Assembly (NCBI GenBank): GCA_964449775.1
Contig: CAYVBQ010000008.1
Location: 53,803-117,802, forward strand
Reading direction: 5' to 3'
Length of the DNA stretch: 64,000 nucleotides
Source of the DNA: Fen-1258 sp964449775
Lineage (GTDB): Bacteria; Bacteroidota; Ignavibacteria; Ignavibacteriales; Melioribacteraceae
Position numbers and translations under genes: made by a program. The notes below the pieces were generated by a model. The model ran no database searches, was not told the DNA's origin, and saw nothing but the letters and a program-made list of their open reading frames with translations. Shown piece by piece: positions 37,120-44,207 of this stretch. Within the stretch, counting starts at the first letter, position 1. Each line of letters begins with the position of its first letter.

Positions 37120-37776
37120 TTAATGATTGTCTTCACAGCCGCAATTCTTACCGGTTCTTGCTTTCTCAAATGCCTCTCTTCCTTCCTTAAAAGAAAAATA
37201 CGCTATCAATATTGCGCCGAGTGAATCAAACCATCCTAAACCGGACAATTCATATCCGACACTTGAAATGAGCAAAATAATTGAAAGATATAAGCAAGTT
37301 TTTGTACAGTTAGCATCCGCGATTATTGCTTGTGAATTGAGAGCCCTTCCAACTTTTAATTTGTAATAAATCAATAAGCTCATAGAGATTATGGAGACGA
37401 GAGAAATAACAATACCCCAAAAAGTAGTTTCCGGTTTATGATATGTCAAAGTATTATACACGACCGAAATAATTAATCCGGCTACTAAAATGTAAAAAGC
37501 AGTCCCGGTAATTTTTAAAGCTCTCTTCTCAAATTCATCACGTTCTTCACCCTTGGCTTTAATTCTTATCAGCATATGCCAAATTCCAATTCCTGAAATC
37601 ACCTCAACGAACGAATCAATTCCAAATCCAAACAGAGATAGAGTTTCATCTTTCACGCCAAAGTAAACGGACACCAATCCTTCTACAATGTTATAGAAAA
37701 TTGTGAAGAGGGCAAGCATCCTTGCCCATCTATACAAGTTTGTTTTCTCCTCACTTAGTATCTTTTTAATGACCAC
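37120..37776 (-). CDS. Cation diffusion facilitator-like transporter
   Basis: The 218-residue protein has six membrane helices, as in cation-efflux (CDF) proteins, but no cytoplasmic C-terminal dimerisation domain. Helix 2 holds GFGIDSFVEVISG and helix 5 ADANCTKTCLYLS, where classical zinc transporters have HxxxD metal sites. The His residues are replaced, as in a divergent cation-transporter group. The C-terminal CGCEDNH could bind metal. It starts at a GTG. It is followed by a DUF5362 gene on the same strand, 12 bases upstream of its start. Confidence 0.78.
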   Translation of the reverse strand: MVIKKILSEEKTNLYRWARMLALFTIFYNIVEGLVSVYFGVKDETLSLFGFGIDSFVEVISGIGIWHMLIRIKAKGEERDEFEKRALKITGTAFYILVAGLIISVVYNTLTYHKPETTFWGIVISLVSIISMSLLIYYKLKVGRALNSQAIIADANCTKTCLYLSIILLISSVGYELSGLGWFDSLGAILIAYFSFKEGREAFEKARTGKNCGCEDNH

Positions 37777-37787
37777 TGATATCTCTC

Positions 37788-38198
37788 TTATGATGGAACT
37801 GAATATTGCATTAAGGTGCTCATGAAGTATGAAATGAAAACAACAAAAAAGATAATCATGAGAACAATAAGTACGATTTGAACAATGATAAGAATTTTAA
37901 GGATGTGAAAGAATCTTCCTTGAAGTTCAAATCCGGCTCGCATAGAAGCGGCATTATTTGTTATTCTAAAAGTAGAAAATTGATCGGCGGCTTCCCTCAT
38001 GCGTAAACCAACAAAGATAATTGGAACGCCTATGAGTGCACCGATAATAGATAGGCATGTTAATGCGCCGTAAATAATTGCAAACATTCCAACGAAACGC
38101 ATATCATTCGTCATTTTTTCAAATTGGAATTGAAACATAGATGGTGGATTAATGTTGGTTGAACTGGTATCAAGATTTAGATTATCAATATTTTCCAT
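37788..38198 (-). CDS. DUF5362 membrane protein
   Basis: The 136-residue protein has a soluble N-terminus and two to three membrane segments (FVGMFAIIYGALTCLSIIGALIGVPIIFVGL and ILIIVQIVLIVLMIIFFVVFI). The central FVGLRMREAADQF motif and the helical layout match DUF5362, whose function is unknown. It lies 12 bases upstream of the cation transporter gene, so they may be cotranscribed. The ATG is preceded by AGGAGAA. Confidence 0.72.
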   Translation of the reverse strand: MENIDNLNLDTSSTNINPPSMFQFQFEKMTNDMRFVGMFAIIYGALTCLSIIGALIGVPIIFVGLRMREAADQFSTFRITNNAASMRAGFELQGRFFHILKILIIVQIVLIVLMIIFFVVFISYFMSTLMQYSVPS

Positions 38199-38246
38199 GC
38201 TTTTCTCCTATAAAATTTTAAGTGTTAACTATGATAAGAAAACTTG

Positions 38247-38319
38247 TGGAGCTAAGGGGATTCGAACCCCTGACCTATTCGTTGCGAACGAATCGCTCTC
38301 CCAACTGAGCTATAGCCCC
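38247..38319 (-). tRNA. tRNA-Ala (CGC)
   Basis: The minus strand folds into a standard 73-nt cloverleaf. The acceptor stem is GGGGCTA/TAGCTCC with discriminator A. The D arm is GCTC-AGTTGGGA-GAGC, the anticodon stem ATTCG/CGAAT with loop TTCGCAA, and the T arm contains GGTTCGAATCC. The anticodon CGC reads GCG (alanine). CCA is not encoded. Confidence 0.95.
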
Positions 38320-38381
38320 GATTAATAATTGACTGATCCGAAACTAAGGGCAGAAGGTTAGAAAATCAAATGAAATTATTT

Positions 38382-38482
38382 AAGGAGGGTTCTAAAAATT
38401 ATCGTTTGTAAATATCTAACGCAGAGAACGCAAAGAAATCGCAAAGTCCGCAGAGGATTTTGATATTTTTAGAACCGCCCTT
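38382..38482. repeat. Inverted-repeat element with 18-bp ends
   Basis: AAGGAGGGTTCTAAAAAT (38382-38399) is matched in reverse complement by 38465-38482 with two mismatches. The interior contains AACGCAGAGAACGCAAAG-type sequence, which recurs in many genomes as a dispersed unit. It lies in the 270-base gap between the tRNA and the next gene; no coding frame is seen. Confidence 0.7.
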
Positions 38483-38596
38483 AATGTTTCGGGCGATATT
38501 GATATTCTTTTCTTTGATGAGTACATTTCATACGTATTCTATGACGGTTTTAAAAATTTCCCGCCATTGTTCTTATAATTATTAAGGAGGTATGCT

Positions 38597-38992
38597 ATGA
38601 AAAAGGCAATTACACTTCTTATGCTCACAGGCTTCTTCCTCGCAACAATTTATAACACTGATCTCAATGCTCAATCAACAAAACAAACAGCAAAGACTCC
38701 AGTCAATGCAGGCAAAGAATTAAAAGAGGGTCTTGTTAAACTAACCGCTGATAAGAATCTCAAGAGCGGGCTTCACACAATTTTCAAAAGTACCAACGGA
38801 ACCATGTATTGCGTAAAACTGAAGAATGGTGAAGTTGATAAGTTGATTGTTACTTCAAGTGAGGGAATCCAGATTAAACCAAAATTCTATAATAGTCCGG
38901 GAAAGGACAAACCTTGTACAGTCTGCGTTACCCTTTCCAAAAAACCATTGCTTGAAGAGTGCTGGGAATGGCTTTGCCCCAAAGCGAAGTGA
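38597..38992 (+). CDS. Small exported protein, family unknown
   Basis: The 131-residue protein has a signal peptide (MKKAITLLMLTGFFLATIYNTDLNAQ) and TAAGGAGG upstream. The mature region is basic and ends with cysteines in CTVCVTLSKKPLLEECWEWLC and PKAK. Four to five Cys in the last third suggest disulfides or a metal site. It has its own ribosome site and no close neighbours. No known family is recognised. Confidence 0.6.
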   Translation: MKKAITLLMLTGFFLATIYNTDLNAQSTKQTAKTPVNAGKELKEGLVKLTADKNLKSGLHTIFKSTNGTMYCVKLKNGEVDKLIVTSSEGIQIKPKFYNSPGKDKPCTVCVTLSKKPLLEECWEWLCPKAK

Positions 38993-39035
38993 AATATTTT
39001 AATCGAAAAAATTCCTCGACCTAATTTTAAATAAA

Positions 39036-39069
39036 CCCTTCCCTTTGGGAAGGGTAGGGATGGGCTTTT
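39036..39069. repeat. CCCTTCCC/GGGAAGGG hairpin with T-rich tail, copy 2
   Basis: The sequence matches the copy at 30279-30312 apart from T to A after the stem. It stands 44 bases after the stop of the exported protein gene and could act as its terminator. Confidence 0.6.
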
Positions 39070-39175
39070 ACTTGCCTTGTTTCGTGTTACTTGTAATAGA
39101 AAGGTAACTCATCTTTAACAACTCACCATTTTCTTTTTTAAGTTGCACTCATAATTAAATTAAGGAAGCTATACT

Positions 39176-40156
39176 ATGGAATATACATTTCTTGGCAGAA
39201 CCGGTCTTATGGTTAGTAAACTCTGTTTGGGCACAATGAACTTTGGTCCTTACACAAGTGAGCCGGACAGCTTTAATATAATGAACCGAGCACTTGAACT
39301 TGGAATCAATTTCTTTGATACCGCAAATGTTTATGGTGCAATGTGGGATGCGGGCGGGGTTGGAAACACAGAAAAAATATTAGGTAACTGGTTCGCTGAA
39401 GATAAAACCCGCCGCGATAAAATTGTGTTAGCTACAAAAGTTTATGGAAATATGGGAAAAGCGCCAAATGAATCTAAACTCTCGGCGTACCATATTAAAA
39501 AAGCTTGCGAAGATAGTTTGAAGCGCATGCAAACAGATCACATTGATCTTTACCAGATGCATCATATAGACCGCAATGCACCATGGGAAGAAATTTATCA
39601 AGCCATGGAACAACTTGTGCGCGAGGGAAAGATCACTTATGTAGGAAGCAGCAACTTTGCCGCTTGGAATATTGCAGAAGCTCAAATGATTGCTGATCAA
39701 AGAAACTTTTTAGGAATTGTTTCCGAACAGAGCATTTACAGTCTGCGAAATCGTCAGATCGAACTTGAAGTTATTCCTGCATGTAAAAATTTTGGTATCG
39801 GGTTAATTCCATGGAGTCCGCTTGGAGGTGGAATTTTATGCGGTGTTATTGAAAAGACAAAAGAGGGAAGAAGAACGCGAGAGCCGTTGCAAAAATCTGT
39901 TGAGAAACTTTATCCGCAAATTGAAGCTTACGAGAATTTGTGCAAAGAGATAAATCAAAAGCCGGCAGATGTTGCGCTTGCATGGGTGCTTAATAATTCT
40001 GTTGTAACATCTCCGATTGTTGGTCCGCGTACTACCGGGCAATTAGAGGAAAACGTCAAAGCACTTGAAATTAAATTAAGTGATGATACCTTAAAGAAGC
40101 TTGATGAAATTTGGCCTGGATCCGGCAATCAAGCCCCGGAAGCTTATGCGTGGTAA
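39176..40156 (+). CDS. Aldo/keto reductase
   Basis: The 326-residue NADPH-dependent aldo/keto reductase has the TIM-barrel signature residues. Asp50-Tyr55 are in NFFDTANVYGA, Lys in LATKVYGNMG and His in LYQMHHIDRN. The C-terminal cofactor site reads SPIVGPRTTGQLEENVKAL. The catalytic tetrad (Asp, Tyr, Lys, His) is intact. It reduces a carbonyl compound that cannot be specified. AAGGAAG precedes the ATG. It stands alone between repeat tracts. Confidence 0.93.
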   Translation: MEYTFLGRTGLMVSKLCLGTMNFGPYTSEPDSFNIMNRALELGINFFDTANVYGAMWDAGGVGNTEKILGNWFAEDKTRRDKIVLATKVYGNMGKAPNESKLSAYHIKKACEDSLKRMQTDHIDLYQMHHIDRNAPWEEIYQAMEQLVREGKITYVGSSNFAAWNIAEAQMIADQRNFLGIVSEQSIYSLRNRQIELEVIPACKNFGIGLIPWSPLGGGILCGVIEKTKEGRRTREPLQKSVEKLYPQIEAYENLCKEINQKPADVALAWVLNNSVVTSPIVGPRTTGQLEENVKALEIKLSDDTLKKLDEIWPGSGNQAPEAYAW

Positions 40157-40200
40157 GTGGGTGATTGGTTATTGGCGGTTAGTGATTCGAAAAAATATTA

Positions 40201-40278
40201 GAGCACGAACAAGATCACGAGCATGATCAAGACCTGTATCGAGTATCTAGTATATAGTATTGAGTATAGTATCTAAAA
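40201..40278 (+). repeat. GANCAN hexamer tract followed by GTATC-rich tandem repeats
   Basis: Five GANCAN hexamers (40201-40230) match the tract at 15845-15880. They are followed by degenerate GAGTATC/GTATA units up to 40278. The tract lies between two unrelated genes and has no start codon in a useful frame. Confidence 0.7.
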
Positions 40279-40291
40279 TCGAGTATCAAGA

Positions 40292-40750
40292 ATGAACTAT
40301 AACGAAAATCCAAAAGAGTATTATCCACCGATGCACACAGCCGAGCATCTTCTTAACGGGACAATGGAGAAACTGTTCGGACGAGGGCGATCGTTCAGTG
40401 CACATATCGAAAAGAAAAAATCTAAATGCGATTACCACTTTGACCGCGATTTAACTATTGCGGAAATTAAAACGATTGAGGAAAAAATCAATTCACTTAT
40501 TGCAGATGATTTACCTGTTAAAGAAGAATTCATAAGGCGCGAAGAAGCGGAAAAGATTTTTAACCTCTCACGTCTTCCGGATGAAGCCGGAGAAACTTTA
40601 CGAGTAATTCGCATTGGTGATTACGACAAATGTTTATGCAGCGGGCCACATTTAAATTCAACAAAAGAGATCGGAATATTCAAAATCATTTCAACCGGTT
40701 TCGAGAATAATGTCTTAAGAGTTCGTTTCAAAATTACAGAGGCAAAATGA
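40292..40750 (+). CDS. AlaX-like tRNA editing-domain protein
   Basis: The 152-residue protein looks like the second additional domain of threonyl/alanyl-tRNA synthetases as a stand-alone editing protein. The zinc-binding HTAEHLL (HxxxH) is near residue 15-19 and the second motif CLCSGPHL (CxxxH) near 115-120. AlaX proteins hydrolyse mischarged Ser-tRNA(Ala). The domain is shorter than the longest AlaX forms. The next gene begins within its stop (ATGA), so translation is coupled although that gene is unrelated in family. Confidence 0.8.
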   Translation: MNYNENPKEYYPPMHTAEHLLNGTMEKLFGRGRSFSAHIEKKKSKCDYHFDRDLTIAEIKTIEEKINSLIADDLPVKEEFIRREEAEKIFNLSRLPDEAGETLRVIRIGDYDKCLCSGPHLNSTKEIGIFKIISTGFENNVLRVRFKITEAK

Positions 40751-41175
40751 AAAATATTATTTTGTTAATCGCTTTTTTTGCGGCTTCAACAATAAATGCA
40801 CAGACAATTTCTGATAAGGACAAAACAGATATTCTGAAAGTGCTGGAAGATCAACGCATTTGTTGGAACAATGGTGATTTAGCCGGTTATATGGAGGGTT
40901 ATTGGAAATCAGATTCAACCCGGTTTATGGGAAAGAACGGAATCCAATACGGATGGAATGCAACTTACGAATCCTACAAAAAGGGTTATCCCAATAAAGA
41001 GGCAATGGGCATATTAACTTTTAAAGTTGTTTCGCTTGAGTTGATGAATGAAACCACAGCATTCATGATTGGTAGGTGGGATCTCGATCGAATAGAAAAA
41101 GCCGGCGGACATTTTTCCTTGATCTGGAAAAAAGTTAACGGAAAATGGGTTATTGCCACCGACCACTCCTCATAG
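40747..41175 (+). CDS. Exported SnoaL/DUF4440-like protein
   Basis: The 142-residue protein has a signal peptide (MKNIILLIAFFAASTINAQ) and one NTF2-like domain. The typical SnoaL/DUF4440 pattern is seen in ILKVLEDQRICWNNGDLAGYMEGYW, a mid-domain AFMIGRWDLDR and a C-terminal SLIWKKVNGKWVIATDHSS. This fold often binds small lipids or ketoacids, but the function is unknown. The start overlaps the preceding gene by four bases. Confidence 0.82.
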   Translation: MKNIILLIAFFAASTINAQTISDKDKTDILKVLEDQRICWNNGDLAGYMEGYWKSDSTRFMGKNGIQYGWNATYESYKKGYPNKEAMGILTFKVVSLELMNETTAFMIGRWDLDRIEKAGGHFSLIWKKVNGKWVIATDHSS

Positions 41176-41280
41176 ATTAGAAATTTTTAGCCGAATAAAC
41201 TATCTCGCTGCAAGCTGCGATATATCTACTATATGTCATTCCGGAATTCCGATTCATCGGAATATCCGGAATCTAAATTA

Positions 41281-41429
41281 GCTTCCCGCCTGCCTGCCGA
41301 GCGTGTTGTACAACGCAAATTCTGTAAAACAAAACCTTCGAGGTTGACACATCGTTGGTGGGATTATAACCTCGAAGGTTGCTTACCAACTTCTGCAACA
41401 CGCTCGGTAGGCAAGCTTTCGCGGGAAGC
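41281..41429. repeat. Long inverted-repeat element, copy 3
   Basis: Ends are GCTTCCCGC (41281-41289) and GCGGGAAGC (41421-41429). Next comes CTGCCGAGCGTGTTG on the left and CAACACGCTCGG on the right, as in copies 1 and 2. The middle has a different inverted pair (AACCTTCGAGGTTG against AACCTCGAAGGTT). The outer arms are conserved while the interior differs between copies. Most of the 383-base gap between the genes ending at 41175 and starting at 41559 is this element and the mini-hairpins after it. Confidence 0.85.
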
Positions 41430-41449
41430 TCCGAAGGAGTCCTACGGAC
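41429..41449. repeat. Tandem mini-hairpins
   Basis: CTCC-GAA-GGAG (41429-41439) and GTCC-TAC-GGAC (41439-41449) are two abutting 4-bp stems with 3-base loops. They directly follow the long inverted repeat. Units of the same design are inside the arsC frame at 63280-63327. Confidence 0.7.
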
Positions 41450-41558
41450 AAGTTTCGGGATATTGAACCCACTCCAAATAAACTTTAATTCTTCCGGCTA
41501 TTTGAAAAATCCAAAATTCAGACCTATTTTTGCATGTCAAAAATCTAAGGGTTTATTC

Positions 41559-41753
41559 ATGCCGGAAGAAATTTTAGTGAACATCAAATTTAAGAACCGC
41601 AAAACCGGTGAATTTAAAGATGTCTATATTCGTGTTCCAAATATCGAAAAGTATGCTAATGGTTTGAAAAAGTATTTTGATATTCATGAGTTTCGAATCT
41701 GCGAAAAGAGAATTGTAAGCAAAGAAGAATTTGACAAAAAAGGTAAGATCTGA
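41559..41753 (+). CDS. Small hypothetical protein
   Basis: The frame from the ATG at 41559 encodes 64 residues beginning MPEEILVNIKFKNRKTGEF, with TAAGGG ten bases upstream. A longer in-frame start at 41379 lies in repeat DNA and is unlikely. The sequence is basic and beta-rich, ending RICEKRIVSKEEFDKKGKI. No family recognised. The next gene begins eight bases later. Confidence 0.6.
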   Translation: MPEEILVNIKFKNRKTGEFKDVYIRVPNIEKYANGLKKYFDIHEFRICEKRIVSKEEFDKKGKI

Positions 41754-41761
41754 TATAAAAC

Positions 41762-42295
41762 TTGGTGAGATCATTCAGCAAAATATTACCAATTGTTCCG
41801 GTGCTCGCGTATGTTGCGGTTTCTCTGATTACATTATCCAACTGCACAAAGACAGATGATCCGGCTACAATTGACCGGCTTAATTCTGCAAAACAGAAAA
41901 CCGTGTCTCCCTTGTTGCATAAATTTGATGCGGAGATTTTTAACATCAACTCCCAACATATCCTCAACCGGACGGTCGTTCTTGATTCAACGCTCATAGG
42001 TATAGTCGAGAATGAGGGACAATATTTTTTAAGAGCGGAAGTTAAATTGAAGGGCAGTAAAAAATATTTTGCGGAATTAAAATGCAGTCCGGAGATTGTT
42101 GATTCATATTACCGGACAAAATCAAATTTTGCTTTTATTGCCGCCAAAATTTCACGAATAGATGATTGTTCAATGTTTGCAGAAACGGATTCCCTTGATG
42201 GGAACATGTCACAGTTTAACTTGGGCAAATCAATTCTTCTCAGCGGGGAATGTTTAGCCCTTGTAGAAATTCCTTCTACAATAAATGCAGACTGA
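41762..42295 (+). CDS. Lipoprotein of unknown function
   Basis: The 177-residue frame starts at TTG 41762 or GTG 41765; neither has a clear ribosome site. The N-terminus RSFSKILPIVPVLAYVAVSLITLSNC has a hydrophobic core and a lipobox-like cysteine near residue 28. The mature part is beta-rich with two more cysteines (AELKCSPEI and SRIDDCSMF). It lies next to the small gene at 41559 with no recognised family. A cassette-like site begins 130 bases after its stop. Confidence 0.6.
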   Translation: MVRSFSKILPIVPVLAYVAVSLITLSNCTKTDDPATIDRLNSAKQKTVSPLLHKFDAEIFNINSQHILNRTVVLDSTLIGIVENEGQYFLRAEVKLKGSKKYFAELKCSPEIVDSYYRTKSNFAFIAAKISRIDDCSMFAETDSLDGNMSQFNLGKSILLSGECLALVEIPSTINAD

Positions 42296-42423
42296 TCTTT
42301 TCACACTCGACGATTTCCATTCTTTCATTTCATCCAATAAAGCAGCGGCAATATATTTCAGCACGCCGGATTGCAATGTATGCAAAGTCCTCAAACCAAA
42401 ATTAATGGAAGAATAAATAGTAC

Positions 42424-42545
42424 CGGGTAACGGTTTGTAGCCTGGCGAAGTGGCGACAGTCGAAGCACAAACTGTCAACCCACCACTGAACCAGCCATTT
42501 CTTTAAACCCCTTGTTGACTGCTGGCGTATCTGTCCACCGAAGCG
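42424..42545. other. Cassette-type hairpin site D (attC-like)
   Basis: The left arm carries GGTAACGGTTTG (42426-42437), the core shared with sites B and F. GAAGTGGC pairs with GCCATTTC near the right end, and an inner GACAGT/ACTGTC hairpin is present. It sits two bases beyond the stop of the minus-strand antitoxin gene, the same relation as site A to the higA gene at 57237. Confidence 0.5.
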
Positions 42546-42546
42546 G

Positions 42547-42855
42547 TTATACAATGAGTAAGCTAATTCGTTTTCCAAGACCATCCTCAAAAATCCTGTA
42601 AAGCGTTGAAAGCTGTATGTCACACTTGCCGTTCTCAAGCCGTGAGATGTAGCTTTTTTTAGTTCCAACCTTGTCTGCAAGTTGTTCCTGCGTCAAGTTA
42701 GCTTTATGTCTTGCGTCTTTCAGTGTTTCGCTGATTACAAAATACTGTGCTTTCACTTCAAACTCGTCACGTTTTTTAGTCCCAATTTTTCCGTATTGGA
42801 TGTCTAAAATTTCGTCAAAGTTTTTGGCGTTTCTTATTGCTTCGTTCTTTTTCAT
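42547..42855 (-). CDS. HigA-like XRE antitoxin, orphan
   Basis: The 102-residue protein has a Cro/C1-type helix-turn-helix (about 50-100) with NLTQEQLADKVGTKKSYISRLENG. The N-terminal region resembles that of HigA antitoxins paired with Gp49/HigB toxins. The toxin gene upstream is only a C-terminal fragment (42815-42988), so the antitoxin stands without an intact partner. It lies between cassette-type sites D and F. It may act in trans on related toxins, but this is inference. Confidence 0.85.
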   Translation of the reverse strand: MKKNEAIRNAKNFDEILDIQYGKIGTKKRDEFEVKAQYFVISETLKDARHKANLTQEQLADKVGTKKSYISRLENGKCDIQLSTLYRIFEDGLGKRISLLIV

Positions 42856-42988
42856 TTTGTTTGTCTTTTAAAGTGAAATATTCTTTTTTGAGTTTCTCTG
42901 CTAATTCAATTTCATGCTTCGATGTCTTCTGAGTTTTCTTTTGAAATGCGTTCAACATAACAATTATGGATTTTTCAGAGGTCTCTAC
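42815..42988 (-). pseudogene. Truncated HigB/Gp49-like toxin remnant
   Basis: A minus-strand frame follows a TGA at 42991-42989 and reads SEKSIIVMLNAFQKKTQKTS, then KHEIELAEKLKKEYF, before a TGA at 42815-42817. The AFQKKTQKT.K.EIELA motif is the conserved C-terminus of HigB/Gp49 toxins. The first 60-70 residues of the toxin are missing. Its end overlaps the antitoxin start, as in intact higBA pairs, for example 57237-57912. The upstream sequence is replaced by a fragment of a different gene. Confidence 0.8.
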
Positions 42989-42994
42989 TCAATA

Positions 42995-43048
42995 CTATTT
43001 TTTCAATTCCAACATTCCTCCCGGTGTCCATGGAAAAGGGAATTCCGT
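42995..43048 (-). pseudogene. C-terminal fragment of a BNR/sortilin-like gene
   Basis: The minus strand reads TEFPFPWTPGGMLELKK then a stop at 42995. The intact gene at 44208-47525 ends NVPWTPGRMPELKK. This 17-codon piece is thus a duplicated or recombined tail of that gene or a paralogue, lying directly upstream of the broken toxin. It is followed toward 43061 by the cassette-type arm TAACCGTTTG. Confidence 0.75.
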
Positions 43049-43053
43049 GGTTT

Positions 43054-43080
43054 GTGCTGTTAACCGTTTGTTGCAAGCAA
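43054..43080. other. Cassette-type arm F (attC-like left arm)
   Basis: GTGCTGTTAACCGTTTGTTG spans 43054-43073, with TAACCGTTTG at 43061-43070. It matches the TAACGGTTTG arm of sites B and D and the GTGCTGTTA end of A and B. It bounds the decayed cassette with the orphan antitoxin on the right. The rest of the 311-base gap up to 43166 shows nothing else I can name. Confidence 0.45.
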
Positions 43081-43165
43081 TTCAAAAATAGAACAGCCCA
43101 ATTTCCCTTCACCGTCCTATCAAAAAAATCCCGCTCGTCAATTCTTAGAAAGAATAGGGAATGGA

Positions 43166-43867
43166 TTATGGAACTCTAACAACAACTGTTTTAGGACCGT
43201 TCATGGTTACAAAACAGGTGATGCCGACTGCACCCTCGCAGTCCCCGCCCCATGTTACGATACCATTAACCCAAGTCGGAAATGTTTGGATAACTACTCT
43301 GGTGCCTCTCGGGAAATAATGTGAAATTTCCTCGCACGCGAGCGTGCTCACTCCGGCTGGGCCGCAGACAATTGGCGGATTTCTCAAGTTGCCCTCAGGA
43401 TCTAACATTGATCCGGCTCTCACGCTTCCTCCCCCTTGCCTCTGGATTGTGAGTTTGTAACCAACTTCATTAAAGAACGCTTCGATCGTTTTGTCTTCTG
43501 TCATGGTTACTTTTATGGTAGTGCCGCCTTCTGTTGATGTTGCGAGGGAACTAAAAATCCAATCACTATTAGGACTATCCCACCCGCCAAAAGCGGATGC
43601 AGGCTCAGGAATCGCCCTTAGAGTAATTTCGGATCCTTTTAGAAACGTTATTGTGGTATCGGAAGTGCAAACTGTCACATTGTTAGCCCAAATGATGTGT
43701 AGCTTTCCTTTGCCATCTCCTTTCTTAATTACTTTGAGCGTTGTTGTTTCTCCACAGCTTTGGAAAACTATGAAGAATAATAAAACAAGAAAGGCCACTA
43801 CCCCAGAGATACATCTCTTCATTGTTATTTCATTGATGAACATCCATCTAGCCACTACTGCTTTCAT
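43166..43867 (-). CDS. Lipoprotein with bacterial InlB/Listeria-Bacteroides-like repeats
   Basis: The 233-residue protein starts at 43867, where AGGAGGT lies seven bases upstream; an ATG at 43822 has no ribosome site. The lipobox FIVFQSC ends near residue 38. Two beta-repeat units of about 90 residues follow: GDGKGKLHIIWANNVTVC... to FGGWDSPNSDW, and GGGSVRAGSM... to VTWGGDCEGAVGITC. The G.W.GDC...C.V.M...K.V.V pattern is typical of exported repeat proteins with disulfides. Cell-surface anchoring is likely. The 290 bases upstream (43868-44158) hold no gene and nothing distinctive. Confidence 0.72.
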   Translation of the reverse strand: MKAVVARWMFINEITMKRCISGVVAFLVLLFFIVFQSCGETTTLKVIKKGDGKGKLHIIWANNVTVCTSDTTITFLKGSEITLRAIPEPASAFGGWDSPNSDWIFSSLATSTEGGTTIKVTMTEDKTIEAFFNEVGYKLTIQRQGGGSVRAGSMLDPEGNLRNPPIVCGPAGVSTLACEEISHYFPRGTRVVIQTFPTWVNGIVTWGGDCEGAVGITCFVTMNGPKTVVVRVP

Positions 43868-44158
43868 TCTGAACCTCCTATCTTAGTTGTTTGATGATTC
43901 GTCCAAGCTGCTTTTGACTAATATGTGTATTTATATCGGTCGCTTAAGAACTTGTATGTCTTAACAGTTTTTAGATATATATCTTAAATCTGTTCCGTCT
44001 TCAAAACAAGATGTGGGAGAGTAATTCTTCAGTATTTTGGTAACATTGGATTTATATTTATGATAACAACTTGTTGTTACTATGAGCACAACAACAGTCA
44101 ATCTATGTGTGGTGTAAATAGAAGACTAAGAAAATATAAAAGAAATTGTGAAAGATCA

Positions 44159-44196
44159 GCGGCTGAATAAAATTGCGTAAATATTTAATCAGCCGC
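44159..44196 (-). terminator. Hairpin after the BNR protein gene
   Basis: GCGGCTGA (44159-44166) and TCAGCCGC (44189-44196) form an 8-bp stem with a 22-base loop, 11 bases downstream of the minus-strand stop. The T-run is weak, so this is a probable rather than certain terminator. Confidence 0.5.
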
Positions 44197-44207
44197 AATA
44201 AATTAAT

